64,000 nt of DNA from Streptomyces sp. DSM 15324. Lineage in GTDB: Bacteria > Actinomycetota > Actinomycetes > Streptomycetales > Streptomycetaceae. The stretch's first letter is position 1, and every line of letters begins with the position of its first letter. The stretch lies in NCBI RefSeq assembly GCF_001514285.1, contig NZ_KQ949023.1, forward strand, positions 1,354,160 to 1,418,159, given 5' to 3'. Of this stretch, positions 53,514 through 64,000 are shown in pieces. The position numbers and the translations under genes are program-made. The notes under the pieces were generated by a model. It searched no databases. It worked only from the letters and a program-made list of their open reading frames with translations, and was not told where the DNA came from.

Positions 53514-54577
53514 CAGGACGTACTCCGCGGCTGGGCCGACTGCGCAGGGTGCCCTCCGAGGGGCGCGCGAGCCGGCCGGTCGAGGCACGGGGCGCGCGGC
53601 CGCGCCGCCGTGGCACCCAGCCCAAGGTGGTCGCGCTGGGCGGCGGGATGGGCCTGTCCGCCTCGCTCGCCGCGCTGCGCCGGATCACCGGTGACCTCAC
53701 CGCCGTGGTCACCGTCGCCGACGACGGCGGCTCCAGCGGGCGGCTGAGGGACGAGCTGGGCGTGCTGCCGCCCGGCGATCTGCGCAAGGCGCTGGCCGCG
53801 CTGTGCGGCGACGACGACTGGGGCCAGACCTGGTCCCGGGTCATCCAGCACCGCTTCCAGTCGCAGGGCGAGATCAACGGCCACGCGGTCGGCAATCTGC
53901 TGATCGTCGCCCTGTGGGAGCAGCTCGGCGATCATGTCCAGGCCCTGGACCTGGTCGGCAAGCTGCTGGGCGCGCACGGCCGGGTGCTGCCCATGTCCGC
54001 CGTGCCCCTGGAGCTCCAGGCCCTGGTCAAGGGGCACGATCCGCGCCGCCCGGAGGACGTCGACACCGTGCGCGGACAGGCGACCGTCGCCCTCACGCCC
54101 GGCGACGTGCAGTCCGTGCACCTCGTGCCGCACGACCCGCCGGCCGTCCCCGAGGCGGTGGCGGCGGTGCTGGACGCGGACTGGGTGGTCCTCGGCCCGG
54201 GATCCTGGTTCTCCTCGGTCATCCCGCACCTCCTCGTGCCCGAACTGCTGAACGCCCTCATCGAGACCAAGGCACGCCGGGTACTCTCGCTGAACCTCGC
54301 GCCGCAGCCCGGAGAAACCGACGGCTTCTCCCCGCAGCGTCATTTGGAGGTTTTGGGACGACACGCCCCTAAACTCGCCCTGGACGTGGTGCTGGCCGAC
54401 GAGGCCGCCGTGCCCGACCGCGACTCCCTGACCGACGCCGCCACCCGGTTCGGGGCCGCTGTCGAGCTGGCGAAGGTGGCCCGGACCGACGGAACGCCCC
54501 GGCACGACCCGGAGCTCCTTGCCGCCGCGTACGACCGTATTTTTCGGATGCATGGAAGGATCGGCCCATGGCGATGA
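53510..54577 (+). CDS. yvcK: YvcK/CofD-like gluconeogenesis factor
   Basis: UDP-sugar-binding protein of the YvcK (UPF0052) family, 355 residues. In Bacillus it is needed for growth on gluconeogenic carbon and for cell shape. Signatures are [59 protein letters not shown] and [17 protein letters not shown] basic 37-residue N-terminal extension precedes the core. The ATG overlaps the rapZ stop by four bases, and its end overlaps the whiA start by 10 bp. Confidence 0.95.
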   Translation: MTGRTPRLGRLRRVPSEGRASRPVEARGARPRRRGTQPKVVALGGGMGLSASLAALRRITGDLTAVVTVADDGGSSGRLRDELGVLPPGDLRKALAALCGDDDWGQTWSRVIQHRFQSQGEINGHAVGNLLIVALWEQLGDHVQALDLVGKLLGAHGRVLPMSAVPLELQALVKGHDPRRPEDVDTVRGQATVALTPGDVQSVHLVPHDPPAVPEAVAAVLDADWVVLGPGSWFSSVIPHLLVPELLNALIETKARRVLSLNLAPQPGETDGFSPQRHLEVLGRHAPKLALDVVLADEAAVPDRDSLTDAATRFGAAVELAKVARTDGTPRHDPELLAAAYDRIFRMHGRIGPWR

Positions 54578-55557
54578 CGGCAGCGGTGAAGGACGAGATC
54601 TCCCGGCTCCCCGTCACCCGGACCTGCTGCAGAAAGGCGGAGGTCTCCGCCGTGCTGCGGTTCGCCGGCGGCCTGCACCTGGTGAGCGGCCGCATCGTGA
54701 TCGAGGCGGAGCTGGACACGGCGATGGCGGCCCGCCGGCTCAAGCGGGACATCCTGGAGATCTTCGGCCACAGCTCGGAACTGATCGTGATGGCCCCGGG
54801 CGGACTGCGCCGCGGCTCGCGCTATGTCGTGCGCGTGGTCGCCGGCGGGGACCAGCTGGCTCGCCAGACCGGTCTGGTCGACGGGCGCGGCCGGCCGATC
54901 CGCGGGCTTCCGCCGCAGGTGGTCTCCGGTGCGACCTGTGACGCCGAGGCGGCCTGGCGCGGGGCGTTCCTGGCGCACGGCTCGCTGACCGAGCCCGGCC
55001 GCTCCTCCTCCCTGGAGGTGACCTGCCCGGGGCCCGAGGCCGCGCTCGCGCTGGTCGGCGCCGCCCGCCGGCTGTCGATCGCCGCGAAGGCGCGCGAGGT
55101 GCGGGGCGTGGACCGGGTGGTCGTGCGGGACGGCGACGCGATCGGCGCGCTGCTGACCCGGCTCGGCGCGCACGAGTCGGTGCTGGCCTGGGAGGAGCGC
55201 CGGATGCGCCGTGAGGTGCGGGCCACGGCGAACCGGCTCGCCAACTTCGACGACGCCAACCTGCGCCGTTCGGCCCGGGCGGCCGTGGCCGCCGGGGCCC
55301 GGGTGCAGCGCGCCCTGGAGATCCTCGCCGACGAGGTGCCGGAGCATCTCGCGGCGGCCGGCCGGCTGCGGATGGAGCACAAGCAGGCCTCGCTGGAGGA
55401 GCTGGGCGCGCTCGCCGACCCGCCGCTGACCAAGGACGCGGTCGCCGGCCGGATCCGCCGTCTGCTGGCGATGGCCGACAAGCGCGCCTCCGACCTCGGT
55501 ATTCCGGGCACGGAGGCCAACCTCAGTGAGGAGCTGGCCGACAACCTCGTGGGCTGA
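54568..55557 (+). CDS. whiA: Sporulation regulator WhiA
   Basis: WhiA, 329 residues, a DNA-binding developmental regulator needed for sporulation septation in Streptomyces, acting with WhiB. It has an N-terminal domain derived from LAGLIDADG homing endonucleases (about 20-210, catalytic acids lost) and a C-terminal helix-turn-helix (about 250-315; [26 protein letters not shown]). The N-terminus [27 protein letters not shown] is highly typical. It overlaps yvcK by 10 bp; this rapZ-yvcK-whiA order is conserved in Gram-positive bacteria. A hairpin terminator follows. Confidence 0.97.
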   Translation: MAMTAAVKDEISRLPVTRTCCRKAEVSAVLRFAGGLHLVSGRIVIEAELDTAMAARRLKRDILEIFGHSSELIVMAPGGLRRGSRYVVRVVAGGDQLARQTGLVDGRGRPIRGLPPQVVSGATCDAEAAWRGAFLAHGSLTEPGRSSSLEVTCPGPEAALALVGAARRLSIAAKAREVRGVDRVVVRDGDAIGALLTRLGAHESVLAWEERRMRREVRATANRLANFDDANLRRSARAAVAAGARVQRALEILADEVPEHLAAAGRLRMEHKQASLEELGALADPPLTKDAVAGRIRRLLAMADKRASDLGIPGTEANLSEELADNLVG

Positions 55558-55590
55558 CGGAGACTCAGGACGCGTTGTCGCGTGCGCGGG

Positions 55591-55634
55591 ACGCCGGTGA
55601 TGTGACCCGATGGGGTGATGTCACCGGCGTTTTG
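55591..55634 (+). terminator. Terminator of the uvrC-rapZ-yvcK-whiA operon
   Basis: ACGCCGGTGA (55591-55600) pairs perfectly with TCACCGGCGT (55621-55630) and is followed by TTTT. It lies 33 bp after the whiA stop. Confidence 0.85.
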
Positions 55635-55722
55635 CTGTCCTTGAGGCGCCCTTGACTGGATCATGAACTGTCATGAGCCTGGCAGAGTTCGCTGCTGTGG
55701 CGAACCTACGCAAGGGGGGTTC

Positions 55723-58677
55723 ATGAGACGTAGAGCGAGATCCATCCTCGCTGTCGGCACACTCCTGCTCGGCGGAGCGGCACTCGCGCCGATCGCCCAG
55801 GCGCAGCCCGCGTCCGCCGCGAAGCCCGACCCCGACGAGGTCAAGGTGTTCCGGGCCGAGGTCACCAAGAAGCAGGTACCCCTGCTGCTGGCGGCCGGCC
55901 AGGACGGCCACGAACTCAGTGAGCAGGCGCCCGAGAAGGGCACCGCCACCGTCGAGGTCTACCTCACCGAGAAGCAGGCGGCCAAGCTCGAGAAGCAGGG
56001 TGTCGCGCTCACCGAGCACACACTTTCGGCCAAAGCCGAAAGGCGTGTGGAGGCGGCCTCCGACGGAGTGTTCCGCCCCTACGGCGGAAGCGGCGGCCTG
56101 AAGGAGGAGATCCTCCGCACCGGGCAGCAGAACCCGGGCCTCACCAAGGTCGTCTCCATCGGCAAGACCATCAACGGCCAGGACATCCTCGCGCTCAAAC
56201 TGACCAAGGACGCGAAGAAGGCCAGGGACGGCTCCAAGCCCTCGGTGCTGTACATGTCCAACCAGCACGCCCGTGAGTGGATCACGCCGGAGATGACCCG
56301 CCGGCTGATGCACTACTACCTGGACAACTACCGGACCGACCCGCGCGTCAAGAAGGTCGTCGACTCCACCGAGTTGTGGTTCGTCCTGTCGGCCAACCCC
56401 GACGGCTACGACTACACCTTCAAGAGCACCGACAACCGCCTGTGGCGCAAGAACCTGCGGGACGTCAACGGCGACGGCGTGATCTCCGCCGGTGACGGTG
56501 TCGACCTCAACCGCAACTTCCCCTACAAGTGGGGCTACGACGACGAGGGTTCGTCCCCCAACCCCACCAGCCAGACCTACCGCGGCGCGAGTGCCGGCTC
56601 CGAGCCCGAGACCAAGGCGCTCGACGCCTTCGAGAAGCGCATCCGGTTCACGTACGGCATCAACTACCACTCCGCCGCCGAGCTGCTGCTCTACGGCGTC
56701 GGCTGGCAGGTCGCCACCGACACCCCGGACGACGTCGCCTACAAGACGCTCGCCGGCACCCCCGACAACTCCGCGATCCCGGGCTACCACCCGCAGGTGT
56801 CCTCGGAGCTGTACACCACCAACGGCGAGGCGGACGGCCACGCGGCGAACGTCAACGGCACGGCGATGTTCACCCCGGAGATGTCGACCTGCCAGACCGC
56901 GTCGAACCTCGACCCCAACGACCAGTGGAACGCCTCCGACTGCCAGTCGGTCTTCAACTTCCCCGACGACGAGAAGCTGATCCAGCAGGAGTTCACCAAG
57001 AACATCCCGTTCGCGCTCTCCGTCGCCGAGTCCGCCGCCCACCCCGACCGGCCCAAGTCCTCGGTCGGCCTGAGCGCCGCCGACTTCACCCCGGCGCCGT
57101 TCACCACCTCGTACGCGCGCGGCGCGGCCCAGCAGGTCTCCGTCGTCGTACGCAAGGCGCTGCGCGACAAGGAGCTCAGGTACCGCGTCAACGGCGGCCG
57201 TACGCAGGACCGGGCGCTGAAGGCCTGGAAGGGCGGCGAGACCTACGGCGGGGACGACAACCTGTACTTCGACGAGTACCGGGCCAAGGTGCGCGGCGCC
57301 AAGCCGGGCGACAAGGTCGAGGTGTGGTTCAGCGGTGAGACCCCGAGCAAGAAGAAGGTCTCCAGCACCCACTTCACCTACACGGTCGCCGCACGGCCGA
57401 AGGCCGACACCCTGGTCGTCGCCGAGGAGGGCGCGGCCGCCACGCAGGCGCAGACCTACGTCGACGCGCTGAAGGCCAACGGCCGCAAGGCGCTCGTCTG
57501 GGACGTCGCCACCCAGGGCGTGCCCGACGCGCTCGGCGTGCTGAGCCACTTCAGGACCGTCGTCCACTACACCGGCGCGAGCGCCCCCGGCAACCCGACC
57601 CAGCTCGCCCTGCGCGCCTTCCTCAACGAGGGCGGCAAGCTGATCGAGGCGGGCGAACTGGCCGGCGGCACCGTCGACCTCGGCGACGGCACCCCCTCCG
57701 ACGACTTCAGCCAGTACTACCTGGGCGCCTACTCCCGTACGTCGACCCCCGGGGCCACCGGCTTCACCGGCTCCGGCGTGCTCGCGGGCGGCGGCGGGGC
57801 CCTCGGCGCAGCCCCCGGCAACCCGCTGGACAGGGCGGGCACCTACGGCGTCACCTCCGACGAGCTGCCGGCCGCCGCGTACCCGCAGTTCGCCAGCGCC
57901 GGCGCCGGGCAGTTCTCCGGCACGGTCAACCCGTACGGGCCGTACGCGGGCTCGTCCATGGCCGCCGCGGTGCACACCGACGACGCCTACAAGCGCCTCA
58001 CCCGCACCGTCGACCTCAGCGGTGTCACGGCGGCGAAGCAGCCCACCCTGCGCACCCGGCTGCTGTGGGACACCGAGCCCGGCTACGACAACGCGATCGT
58101 CGAGGTCCACACCGTCGGCGCCGACGACTGGACCACGCTCCCCGAGAAGGGCGGGGCCACCGGCACCGCGGTCCCGGCCGAGTGCGGCGCCGGCTTCTAC
58201 GTCGCCGACCACCCGTGGCTGAGGCACTACCTGACCCTCGGGAACAACAACTGCACCGCGACCGGCACCACCGGCTCCTGGAACGCACTCACCGGCACCT
58301 CCAACGGCTGGCAGCAGGTCTCCTTCGACCTGAGCGCCTACGCGGGCAAGAAGATCGAGGTCTCGATCAGCTATGTCACGGACCCGGGCAGCGGCGGCCA
58401 CGGCGTCCTCGCCGACGACGCCTCGCTCGTGGTCGACGGCACCGCCATCGAGACCGAGGGCTTCGAGACCTCGCTCGGCGCCTGGCGGGCCGCCGGTCCG
58501 CCCGCGGGCAGCCCCGCCGTCCTGAAGGACTGGACCCGCACCGGAACGCTGTTCCAGACGTACGGCGCGGTCACCACCGACGACACCGTGCTGCTCGGCT
58601 TCGGCCTGGAGCACCTGACCTCCGCGACGGACCGTAAAGCGCTCATCGGAAAGGCCCTCGCATCACTTGATCGGTGA
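55723..58677 (+). CDS. Secreted M14 family zinc carboxypeptidase
   Basis: Extracellular metallocarboxypeptidase of 984 residues. A signal peptide (about residues 1-27, MRRRARSILAVGTLLLGGAALAPIAQA) is followed by a propeptide-like region and the catalytic domain (about 120-440). Zinc ligands and catalytic residues are clear: HARE (His182, Glu185), NYHS (His316) and TPEMST (Glu386). The remaining 540 residues contain beta-sandwich-like domains, including one with the end VSYVTDPGSGGHGVLADDASLVVDG, which may bind cell wall or substrate. The ATG at 55723 has AAGGGGGG upstream. It stands alone after the whiA operon. Confidence 0.94.
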   Translation: MRRRARSILAVGTLLLGGAALAPIAQAQPASAAKPDPDEVKVFRAEVTKKQVPLLLAAGQDGHELSEQAPEKGTATVEVYLTEKQAAKLEKQGVALTEHTLSAKAERRVEAASDGVFRPYGGSGGLKEEILRTGQQNPGLTKVVSIGKTINGQDILALKLTKDAKKARDGSKPSVLYMSNQHAREWITPEMTRRLMHYYLDNYRTDPRVKKVVDSTELWFVLSANPDGYDYTFKSTDNRLWRKNLRDVNGDGVISAGDGVDLNRNFPYKWGYDDEGSSPNPTSQTYRGASAGSEPETKALDAFEKRIRFTYGINYHSAAELLLYGVGWQVATDTPDDVAYKTLAGTPDNSAIPGYHPQVSSELYTTNGEADGHAANVNGTAMFTPEMSTCQTASNLDPNDQWNASDCQSVFNFPDDEKLIQQEFTKNIPFALSVAESAAHPDRPKSSVGLSAADFTPAPFTTSYARGAAQQVSVVVRKALRDKELRYRVNGGRTQDRALKAWKGGETYGGDDNLYFDEYRAKVRGAKPGDKVEVWFSGETPSKKKVSSTHFTYTVAARPKADTLVVAEEGAAATQAQTYVDALKANGRKALVWDVATQGVPDALGVLSHFRTVVHYTGASAPGNPTQLALRAFLNEGGKLIEAGELAGGTVDLGDGTPSDDFSQYYLGAYSRTSTPGATGFTGSGVLAGGGGALGAAPGNPLDRAGTYGVTSDELPAAAYPQFASAGAGQFSGTVNPYGPYAGSSMAAAVHTDDAYKRLTRTVDLSGVTAAKQPTLRTRLLWDTEPGYDNAIVEVHTVGADDWTTLPEKGGATGTAVPAECGAGFYVADHPWLRHYLTLGNNNCTATGTTGSWNALTGTSNGWQQVSFDLSAYAGKKIEVSISYVTDPGSGGHGVLADDASLVVDGTAIETEGFETSLGAWRAAGPPAGSPAVLKDWTRTGTLFQTYGAVTTDDTVLLGFGLEHLTSATDRKALIGKALASLDR

Positions 58678-58743
58678 CACTCCGTCCGGCGATGATGGAC
58701 GCACCGTGACGAAATAAGGGCACAAAACGCCCCAGGCCTGGGC

Positions 58744-58773
58744 GGTCCGTACCCCTACTGACGGGTACGGACC
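58744..58773. terminator. Perfect 11-bp inverted repeat before gap
   Basis: GGTCCGTACCC and GGGTACGGACC flank an 8-nt loop, 67 bp after the carboxypeptidase stop and about 130 bp before gap. Either a Streptomyces-type terminator of the carboxypeptidase gene or an operator of gap; there is no T-run. Confidence 0.55.
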
Positions 58774-58827
58774 GTCCTGCCGTGTATGGGCGGAGTCGAT
58801 GTCACCGACGGGGCCTCGGAGAGGTAG

Positions 58828-59916
<1,089 letters not shown>

Positions 59917-59944
59917 TCGTCGGATCAGGCACCACGGTGTGAAC

Positions 59945-59986
59945 GCAGGGCCCGGGCGGCGCAGGGACGCGCCGCGCGGGCCCTGC
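59945..59986 (+). terminator. Large hairpin between gap and pgk
   Basis: An 18-bp stem with one mismatch (59945-59962 with 59969-59986) surrounds a 6-nt loop. It starts 29 bp after the gap stop. No T-run follows; it may be a partial terminator or an mRNA-stabilising element that lets gap outproduce pgk. Confidence 0.65.
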
Positions 59987-60049
59987 GGCACGTGCAGAAC
60001 CGCCCTGTCTACGATCACGGAGCATCATCAGCCCTCGGGAGCCCTTTTC

Positions 60050-61261
60050 ATGAAGACGATCGACGAACTCCTCGCCGAAGGAGTGGCCGGCCGGCGGGTC
60101 TTCGTCCGCGCCGACCTCAACGTGCCGCTGGACGGCACCACCATCACCGACGACGGCCGTATCCGCGCCGTCCTGCCGACGGTCAAGGCCCTCGCCGAGG
60201 CGGGCGCCAGGGTCGTCGTCGCCTCCCATCTGGGCCGCCCCAAGGGCGCCCCGGACCCGGCGTTCTCGCTGGCCCCCGCGGCCGCCCGGCTCGGCGAACT
60301 CCTCGGCTCCGCCGTGGCCTTCGCGACCGACACCGTCGGCGACTCCGCCCGGGCGACCGTCGCCGGCCTCGCCGACGGACAGGTCGCCGTCGTCGAGAAC
60401 CTCCGCTTCAACGCGGGCGAGACCTCCAAGGACGACGTCGAGCGCGGCGCCTTCGCCGACGAGCTCGCCCGGCTCGCGGACGTCTACGTCGGCGACGGCT
60501 TCGGCGCCGTGCACCGCAAGCACGCCTCCGTCTACGACCTCCCGGCCCGGCTGCCGCACTACGCCGGTCACCTCATCGCCACCGAGGTCGGCGTCCTGAA
60601 GAAGCTCACCGAGGACGTCCGGCGCCCCTACGTCGTCGCCCTCGGCGGCGCCAAGGTCTCCGACAAGCTCGCCGTCATCGACGAGCTCCTCGGCAAGGCC
60701 GACCGGCTGCTCATCGGCGGCGGCATGGCGTACACCTTCCTCAAGGCCAAGGGCCACGAGATCGGCACCTCCCTGCTCCAGGAGGACCAGCTCCCGGCCG
60801 TCAGGGAGTACCTCGCGCGTGCGGAGAGGACCGGCGTCGAGCTGGTCCTCCCCGTCGACGTGGTGGTCGCCCCCGCGTTCCCGGACCTGGCGGCCAAGGC
60901 CCCGGCCGACGCCACCACCGTCACCGCGGACGGCATCCCCGCCGACCGCATGGGCCTGGACATCGGTCCGGAGTCCCGCAAGCTGTACGCCTCGAAGATC
61001 GCCGACGCCGCCACCGTCTTCTGGAACGGCCCCATGGGCGTCTTCGAGCACCCCGATTTCGCCGAGGGCACCAAGGCGGTCGCCCAGGCCCTCCTCGACT
61101 CCCCGGCCTTCACGGTCGTCGGCGGTGGCGACTCCGCCGCGGCCGTCCGCCTCCTGGGCTTCGACGAGAACGCATTCGGCCACATCTCGACCGGCGGCGG
61201 CGCCTCCCTCGAATACCTCGAGGGCAAGACGCTCCCCGGCCTCGCCGCACTGGAGGACTGA
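60050..61261 (+). CDS. pgk: Phosphoglycerate kinase
   Basis: Transfers phosphate from 1,3-bisphosphoglycerate to ADP in glycolysis. The 403-residue protein shows the PGK signature [14 protein letters not shown], the substrate arginines in [15 protein letters not shown] and [11 protein letters not shown], the nucleotide site [16 protein letters not shown] and the C-terminal [13 protein letters not shown] and [23 protein letters not shown] precedes the ATG at 60050. tpiA follows after 6 bp. Confidence 0.98.
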   Translation: MKTIDELLAEGVAGRRVFVRADLNVPLDGTTITDDGRIRAVLPTVKALAEAGARVVVASHLGRPKGAPDPAFSLAPAAARLGELLGSAVAFATDTVGDSARATVAGLADGQVAVVENLRFNAGETSKDDVERGAFADELARLADVYVGDGFGAVHRKHASVYDLPARLPHYAGHLIATEVGVLKKLTEDVRRPYVVALGGAKVSDKLAVIDELLGKADRLLIGGGMAYTFLKAKGHEIGTSLLQEDQLPAVREYLARAERTGVELVLPVDVVVAPAFPDLAAKAPADATTVTADGIPADRMGLDIGPESRKLYASKIADAATVFWNGPMGVFEHPDFAEGTKAVAQALLDSPAFTVVGGGDSAAAVRLLGFDENAFGHISTGGGASLEYLEGKTLPGLAALED

Positions 61262-61267
61262 CCTCAC

Positions 61268-62044
61268 ATGAGCACCCGTACGCCGCTGATGGCGGGCAAC
61301 TGGAAGATGAACCTCAACCACCTCGAGGCCATCGCCCACACCCAGAAGCTCGCCTTCGCCCTGTCCGACAAGGACTACGAGGCCGTCGAGGTCGCCGTCC
61401 TGCCGCCCTTCACCGACCTGCGCTCCGTGCAGACCCTGGTCGAGGGCGACAAGCTCGCCATCAAGTACGGCGCCCAGGACATCTCGGCCCACGAGTCCGG
61501 CGCCTACACCGGCGAGATCTCCGGACCCATGCTCGCCAAGCTGAAGTGCACCTACGTGGCGGTCGGCCACTCCGAGCGCCGCCAGTACCACGGCGAGAGC
61601 GACGAGCAGGTCAACGCCAAGGCCAAGGCCGCCTTCAGGCACGGCCTCACCCCGATCCTGTGCGTCGGCGAGGAGCTGGAGGTCCGCGAGGCGGGCAACC
61701 ACGTCTCCCACACCCTCGCCCAGGTCGAGGGCGGCCTGAAGGACATCCCGGCCGAGCAGGCCGAGACCGTCGTGATCGCCTACGAGCCCGTCTGGGCCAT
61801 CGGCACCGGCAAGGTCTGCGGCGCCGGGGACGCCCAGGAGGTCTGCGCCGCCATCCGCGGCAAGATCGCCGAGCTGTACGACCAGGAGCTGGCCGACAAG
61901 GTCCGCATCCAGTACGGCGGCTCCGTCAAGGCCGGCAACGTCGCCGAGATCATGGCACAGGCCGACATCGACGGCGCGCTGGTCGGCGGCGCCTCGCTGG
62001 ACGCCGAGGAGTTCGTCAAGATCGTGCGCTTCCGCGACCAGTGA
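61268..62044 (+). CDS. tpiA: Triosephosphate isomerase
   Basis: Interconverts dihydroxyacetone phosphate and glyceraldehyde 3-phosphate. The 258-residue TIM barrel has Lys13 in AGNWKMN, the catalytic His in VGHSERRQY, the catalytic Glu in [11 protein letters not shown] and the phosphate loop [10 protein letters not shown] and [10 protein letters not shown]. It starts 6 bp after pgk and is co-transcribed with it. Confidence 0.98.
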   Translation: MSTRTPLMAGNWKMNLNHLEAIAHTQKLAFALSDKDYEAVEVAVLPPFTDLRSVQTLVEGDKLAIKYGAQDISAHESGAYTGEISGPMLAKLKCTYVAVGHSERRQYHGESDEQVNAKAKAAFRHGLTPILCVGEELEVREAGNHVSHTLAQVEGGLKDIPAEQAETVVIAYEPVWAIGTGKVCGAGDAQEVCAAIRGKIAELYDQELADKVRIQYGGSVKAGNVAEIMAQADIDGALVGGASLDAEEFVKIVRFRDQ

Positions 62045-62151
62045 GCCGACCTGTGAGTAGGCGGTAGCGGCGATCCGTCGTACCCTTGCGGGGGCATGGC
62101 CCTGGTGCCGTGCCCCCGTCATCATCCGAATCCGAGGAAGTTGGTCCAGCC

Positions 62152-62388
62152 GTGGTTTTGGGGTTCTCGATCGCCCTGATCGTCTTCAGCCTGCTGCTGA
62201 TGCTGCTGGTGCTGATGCACAAGGGGAAGGGCGGCGGCCTCTCCGACATGTTCGGTGGCGGCATGCAGTCCTCCGTCGGCGGCTCCTCGGTCGCCGAGCG
62301 CAACCTCGACCGCATCACCGTCGTGATCGGTGTGCTCTGGTTCGCGTGCATCATCGTCCTGGGCATGCTGATGAAGACGAACAGCTGA
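62152..62388 (+). CDS. secG: Preprotein translocase subunit SecG
   Basis: Small membrane component of the SecYEG protein-export channel, 78 residues with two helices (about 2-22 and 54-74). The conserved loop MHKGKGGGLSDMFGG and the VGGSSVAERNLDRIT segment are typical of actinomycete SecG. The GTG at 62152 has GAGGAAG upstream; a longer frame starting at 62086 lacks this. It follows tpiA by 107 bp, the same order seen in other Streptomyces. Confidence 0.95.
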   Translation: MVLGFSIALIVFSLLLMLLVLMHKGKGGGLSDMFGGGMQSSVGGSSVAERNLDRITVVIGVLWFACIIVLGMLMKTNS

Positions 62389-62425
62389 TCAGCCTCCCAC
62401 AGGCACGCACAATCCGTACGTAAGG

Positions 62426-62468
62426 CCCCATGTTCGGTACGCGCAGCTGAGCGCGGCCTATCATGGGG
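62426..62468. terminator. Nested hairpin after secG
   Basis: CCCCATG (62426-62432) pairs with CATGGGG (62462-62468) and encloses an inner CGCGC/GCGCG stem. It lies 37 bp after the secG stop. It may end the glycolytic transcript. Confidence 0.45.
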
Positions 62469-62504
62469 CTTGCGTCTAGGTGCGGGAGCTGTAACTCCAA
62501 ACAC

Positions 62505-62532
62505 TGGACGCGCGTTGGGCCTTACGTAGACT
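62505..62532 (+). promoter_or_regulatory. Candidate promoter of the RbpA-type gene
   Basis: TGGACG (62505-62510), 16 nt, then TAGACT (62527-62532); each box has 4 matches to the vegetative consensus. The start of transcription would be near 62539, about 60 nt before the GTG. Confidence 0.45.
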
Positions 62533-62598
62533 GAGGCGCTCGCAGCGAAGCGAAACGCCGACTCGCTTTGCGGCACCATCACGCAGGGAGTTACGACC

Positions 62599-62934
62599 GT
62601 GGCAAGTGGCAACGCGATCCGAGGAAGCCGGGTCGGGGCGGGGCCGATGGGCGAAGCCGAGCGGGGCGAGTCCGCGCCCCGTCTGCGCATCTCCTTCTGG
62701 TGCTCCAACGGGCACGAGACGCAGCCCAGCTTCGCCAGCGACGCGCAGGTCCCCGACACCTGGGACTGCCCGCGCTGCGGCTTCCCGGCCGGACAGGACC
62801 GGGACAACCCCCCGGACCCGCCGCGCACCGAGCCCTACAAGACGCACCTCGCCTATGTGCGGGAGCGGCGCAGCGACGCGGACGGCGAGGCGATCCTCGC
62901 CGAGGCGCTGGCCAAACTCCGGGGCGAGATCTAG
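62599..62934 (+). CDS. rbpA: RbpA-family RNA polymerase-binding protein
   Basis: RbpA-type protein of 111 residues. RbpA binds the principal sigma factor and RNA polymerase of actinobacteria and helps open-complex formation. Features are the N-terminal AIRGSRVGAGPMGE, a zinc-ribbon-like centre with CSNGHE and CPRCG, and the C-terminal sigma-interacting region ending in VRERRSDADGEAILAEALAKLRGEI, where classical RbpA has THWDMLLERR. The sequence differs noticeably from the RbpA described in S. coelicolor and M. tuberculosis (no HWDM motif), so this may be a paralogue. GTG at 62599 is supported by GGGAG upstream. Confidence 0.82.
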   Translation: MASGNAIRGSRVGAGPMGEAERGESAPRLRISFWCSNGHETQPSFASDAQVPDTWDCPRCGFPAGQDRDNPPDPPRTEPYKTHLAYVRERRSDADGEAILAEALAKLRGEI

Positions 62935-63214
62935 GACTTGACCGGCCGGGTGCCCGACAGGCGCCCGGCCGGACCCATGAGCCGGCGGACCCTCCCCACA
63001 CGCCGCCACGAGCCTGCCGCTGCCCTCCCGGCCCCGCGCGCTCCCCGGTCGAGCCCTGCCGCGTTGATACCCGGCGCCCGTGCGGACGTACCTGTTGTTG
63101 CCCCGCGGGACGGTTCCGCGTCCGCTCGCGCGACGCGCTGATCAACTAGGTTGGAACCGGCGGGGCAAGACGTGCACAGCAGCACGGACAGGCAACGAAG
63201 GGCTGAAGTCCGAC

Positions 63215-64000
63215 ATGAACGCAGACGGCCGTACGAGGCTCAACCAGACGCCCGAGTGGACGGCTCTGGCCAAGCACCGGGAGGAGCTCGGCGAGGTACA
63301 GCTGCGCGAGCTGTTCGCCGCCGACCCCGAGCGCGGCAGCGGTTACACCCTGCAGGTCGGCGACCTGCACCTCGACTACTCCAAGCACCTCGTCACCGAC
63401 GAGACGCTGAGGCTGCTGCGGGAACTGGCCGAGGCCGCGGACGTGTCCGGGCTGCGGGACGCCATGTTCCGCGGCGAGAGGATCAACACCACCGAGGACC
63501 GCGCGGTCCTGCACACCGCGCTGCGCGCCCCGGCCGACGCGGTGATCGAGGTCGACGGGGAGAACGTCGTGCCCCGGGTGCACGCCGTGCTCGCGAAGAT
63601 GGGCGACTTCGCCGACCGGGTCCGCTCCGGGGCGTGGACCGGCCACACCGGCCGGCGCATCCGGAACGTCGTCAACATCGGCATCGGCGGCTCGGACCTG
63701 GGCCCGGCCATGGCCTTCGAGGTGCTGCGCAGCTACACCGACCGCGACCTCACGGTCCGTTTCGTGTCGAACGTCGACGGCGCCGACCTGCACGAGGCCA
63801 CCCGCGACCTGGACCCGGCCGAGACGCTGTTCATCGTCGCGTCCAAGACGTTCACCACGATCGAGACGATCACCAACGCCACCTCGGCCCGCGGCTGGCT
63901 CCTCGACGGCCTCGGCGGCGACGAGAAGGCGGTCGCCCGGCACTTCGTCGCCCTGTCGACGAACGCCGAGAAGGTCGCGGACTTCGGCATCGACACGGCC
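63215..64000 (+). CDS. pgi: Glucose-6-phosphate isomerase (3' end cut by window edge)
   Basis: Interconverts glucose 6-phosphate and fructose 6-phosphate. The 262 codons present start at ATG 63215 and contain the N-terminal helical part, [21 protein letters not shown], the sugar-phosphate site [14 protein letters not shown] and [13 protein letters not shown]. The C-terminal half, with the PGI signatures and catalytic His, lies beyond the window. It joins gap, pgk and tpiA to make this a glycolysis region, though it lies behind the RbpA-type gene with its own 280-bp upstream gap. Confidence 0.97.
   Translation, partial: MNADGRTRLNQTPEWTALAKHREELGEVQLRELFAADPERGSGYTLQVGDLHLDYSKHLVTDETLRLLRELAEAADVSGLRDAMFRGERINTTEDRAVLHTALRAPADAVIEVDGENVVPRVHAVLAKMGDFADRVRSGAWTGHTGRRIRNVVNIGIGGSDLGPAMAFEVLRSYTDRDLTVRFVSNVDGADLHEATRDLDPAETLFIVASKTFTTIETITNATSARGWLLDGLGGDEKAVARHFVALSTNAEKVADFGIDTA

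Overview
The window is chromosomal DNA of a high-GC actinomycete, almost certainly a Streptomyces. Supporting signs are third-position G/C bias in every gene, many GTG starts, whiA beside yvcK and rapZ, a mycothiol-dependent enzyme family, a whiJ-type XRE/DUF397/ATPase set and FUSC/DUF574 families. The gene order rpsA - coaE - uvrB - TerD - terC - uvrA - uvrC - rapZ - yvcK - whiA - gap - pgk - tpiA - secG - RbpA-type - pgi resembles, from memory, the conserved core arm of Streptomyces chromosomes. No tRNA, rRNA, CRISPR array, phage or insertion sequence was seen.

Layout. 1-8.7 kb: hrpB helicase (cut by the window edge), a methyltransferase, rpsA (ribosomal protein S1) with promoter and terminator, a PAC2 protein, coaE, a TPR protein, a small membrane protein, a second methyltransferase and a family-5-like uracil-DNA glycosylase. 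8.7-11.8 kb: a GntR/FCD repressor facing an NCS1 permease and an Asp/Glu/hydantoin racemase-like enzyme, with a perfect palindrome between them. 12-14.5 kb: a FUSC membrane protein, a tiny ORF and the decayed tail of a short-chain dehydrogenase. 14.5-18.9 kb: a whiJ-like developmental regulator set whose ATPase carries long pentapeptide repeats, followed by a DUF574 methyltransferase. 19-29 kb: glutamate synthase small subunit, assorted enzymes, CorA, pseudouridine catabolism (psuG plus PfkB kinase), ogt and a secreted glycerophosphodiesterase. 29-37.7 kb: MHYT protein, uvrB, two TerD-type genes, a manganese-riboswitch-controlled terC and a ChaA antiporter. 37.7-44.6 kb: MFS, aroQ, an amino-acid ABC transporter, a small orphan gene, an MBL hydrolase and a mycothiol-type isomerase. 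44.8-55.6 kb: uvrA, a sugar kinase, a regulator and the overlapping uvrC-rapZ-yvcK-whiA operon. 55.7-64 kb: a secreted M14 carboxypeptidase, then gap-pgk-tpiA-secG, an RbpA-type gene and pgi (cut by the edge).

How the genes work together. All three nucleotide-excision-repair genes, ogt and a uracil-DNA glycosylase lie here. uvrA, uvrB, ogt and the TerD gene each carry a promoter fitting the LexA-independent RecA-NDp pattern (TTGTCRGTG-N8-TAnnnT) read by PafBC in mycobacteria; uvrC has a weaker version. At uvrB, ogt and uvrC the -10 box ends about 7 nt before ATG, which implies leaderless mRNAs. This links a Ter-type stress gene to the DNA-damage response. Downstream, terC has a promoter, a yybP-ykoY manganese aptamer and two mutually exclusive helices, one of which hides the ribosome binding site.

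The candidate for an under-described system is the 32.5-36.5 kb block: a damage-promoter-driven TerD protein, a TerD protein fused to an FtsK-like domain without Walker motifs, and the Mn2+-switched TerC. A second candidate is the whiJ-like ATPase with histidine-arginine pentapeptide repeats.
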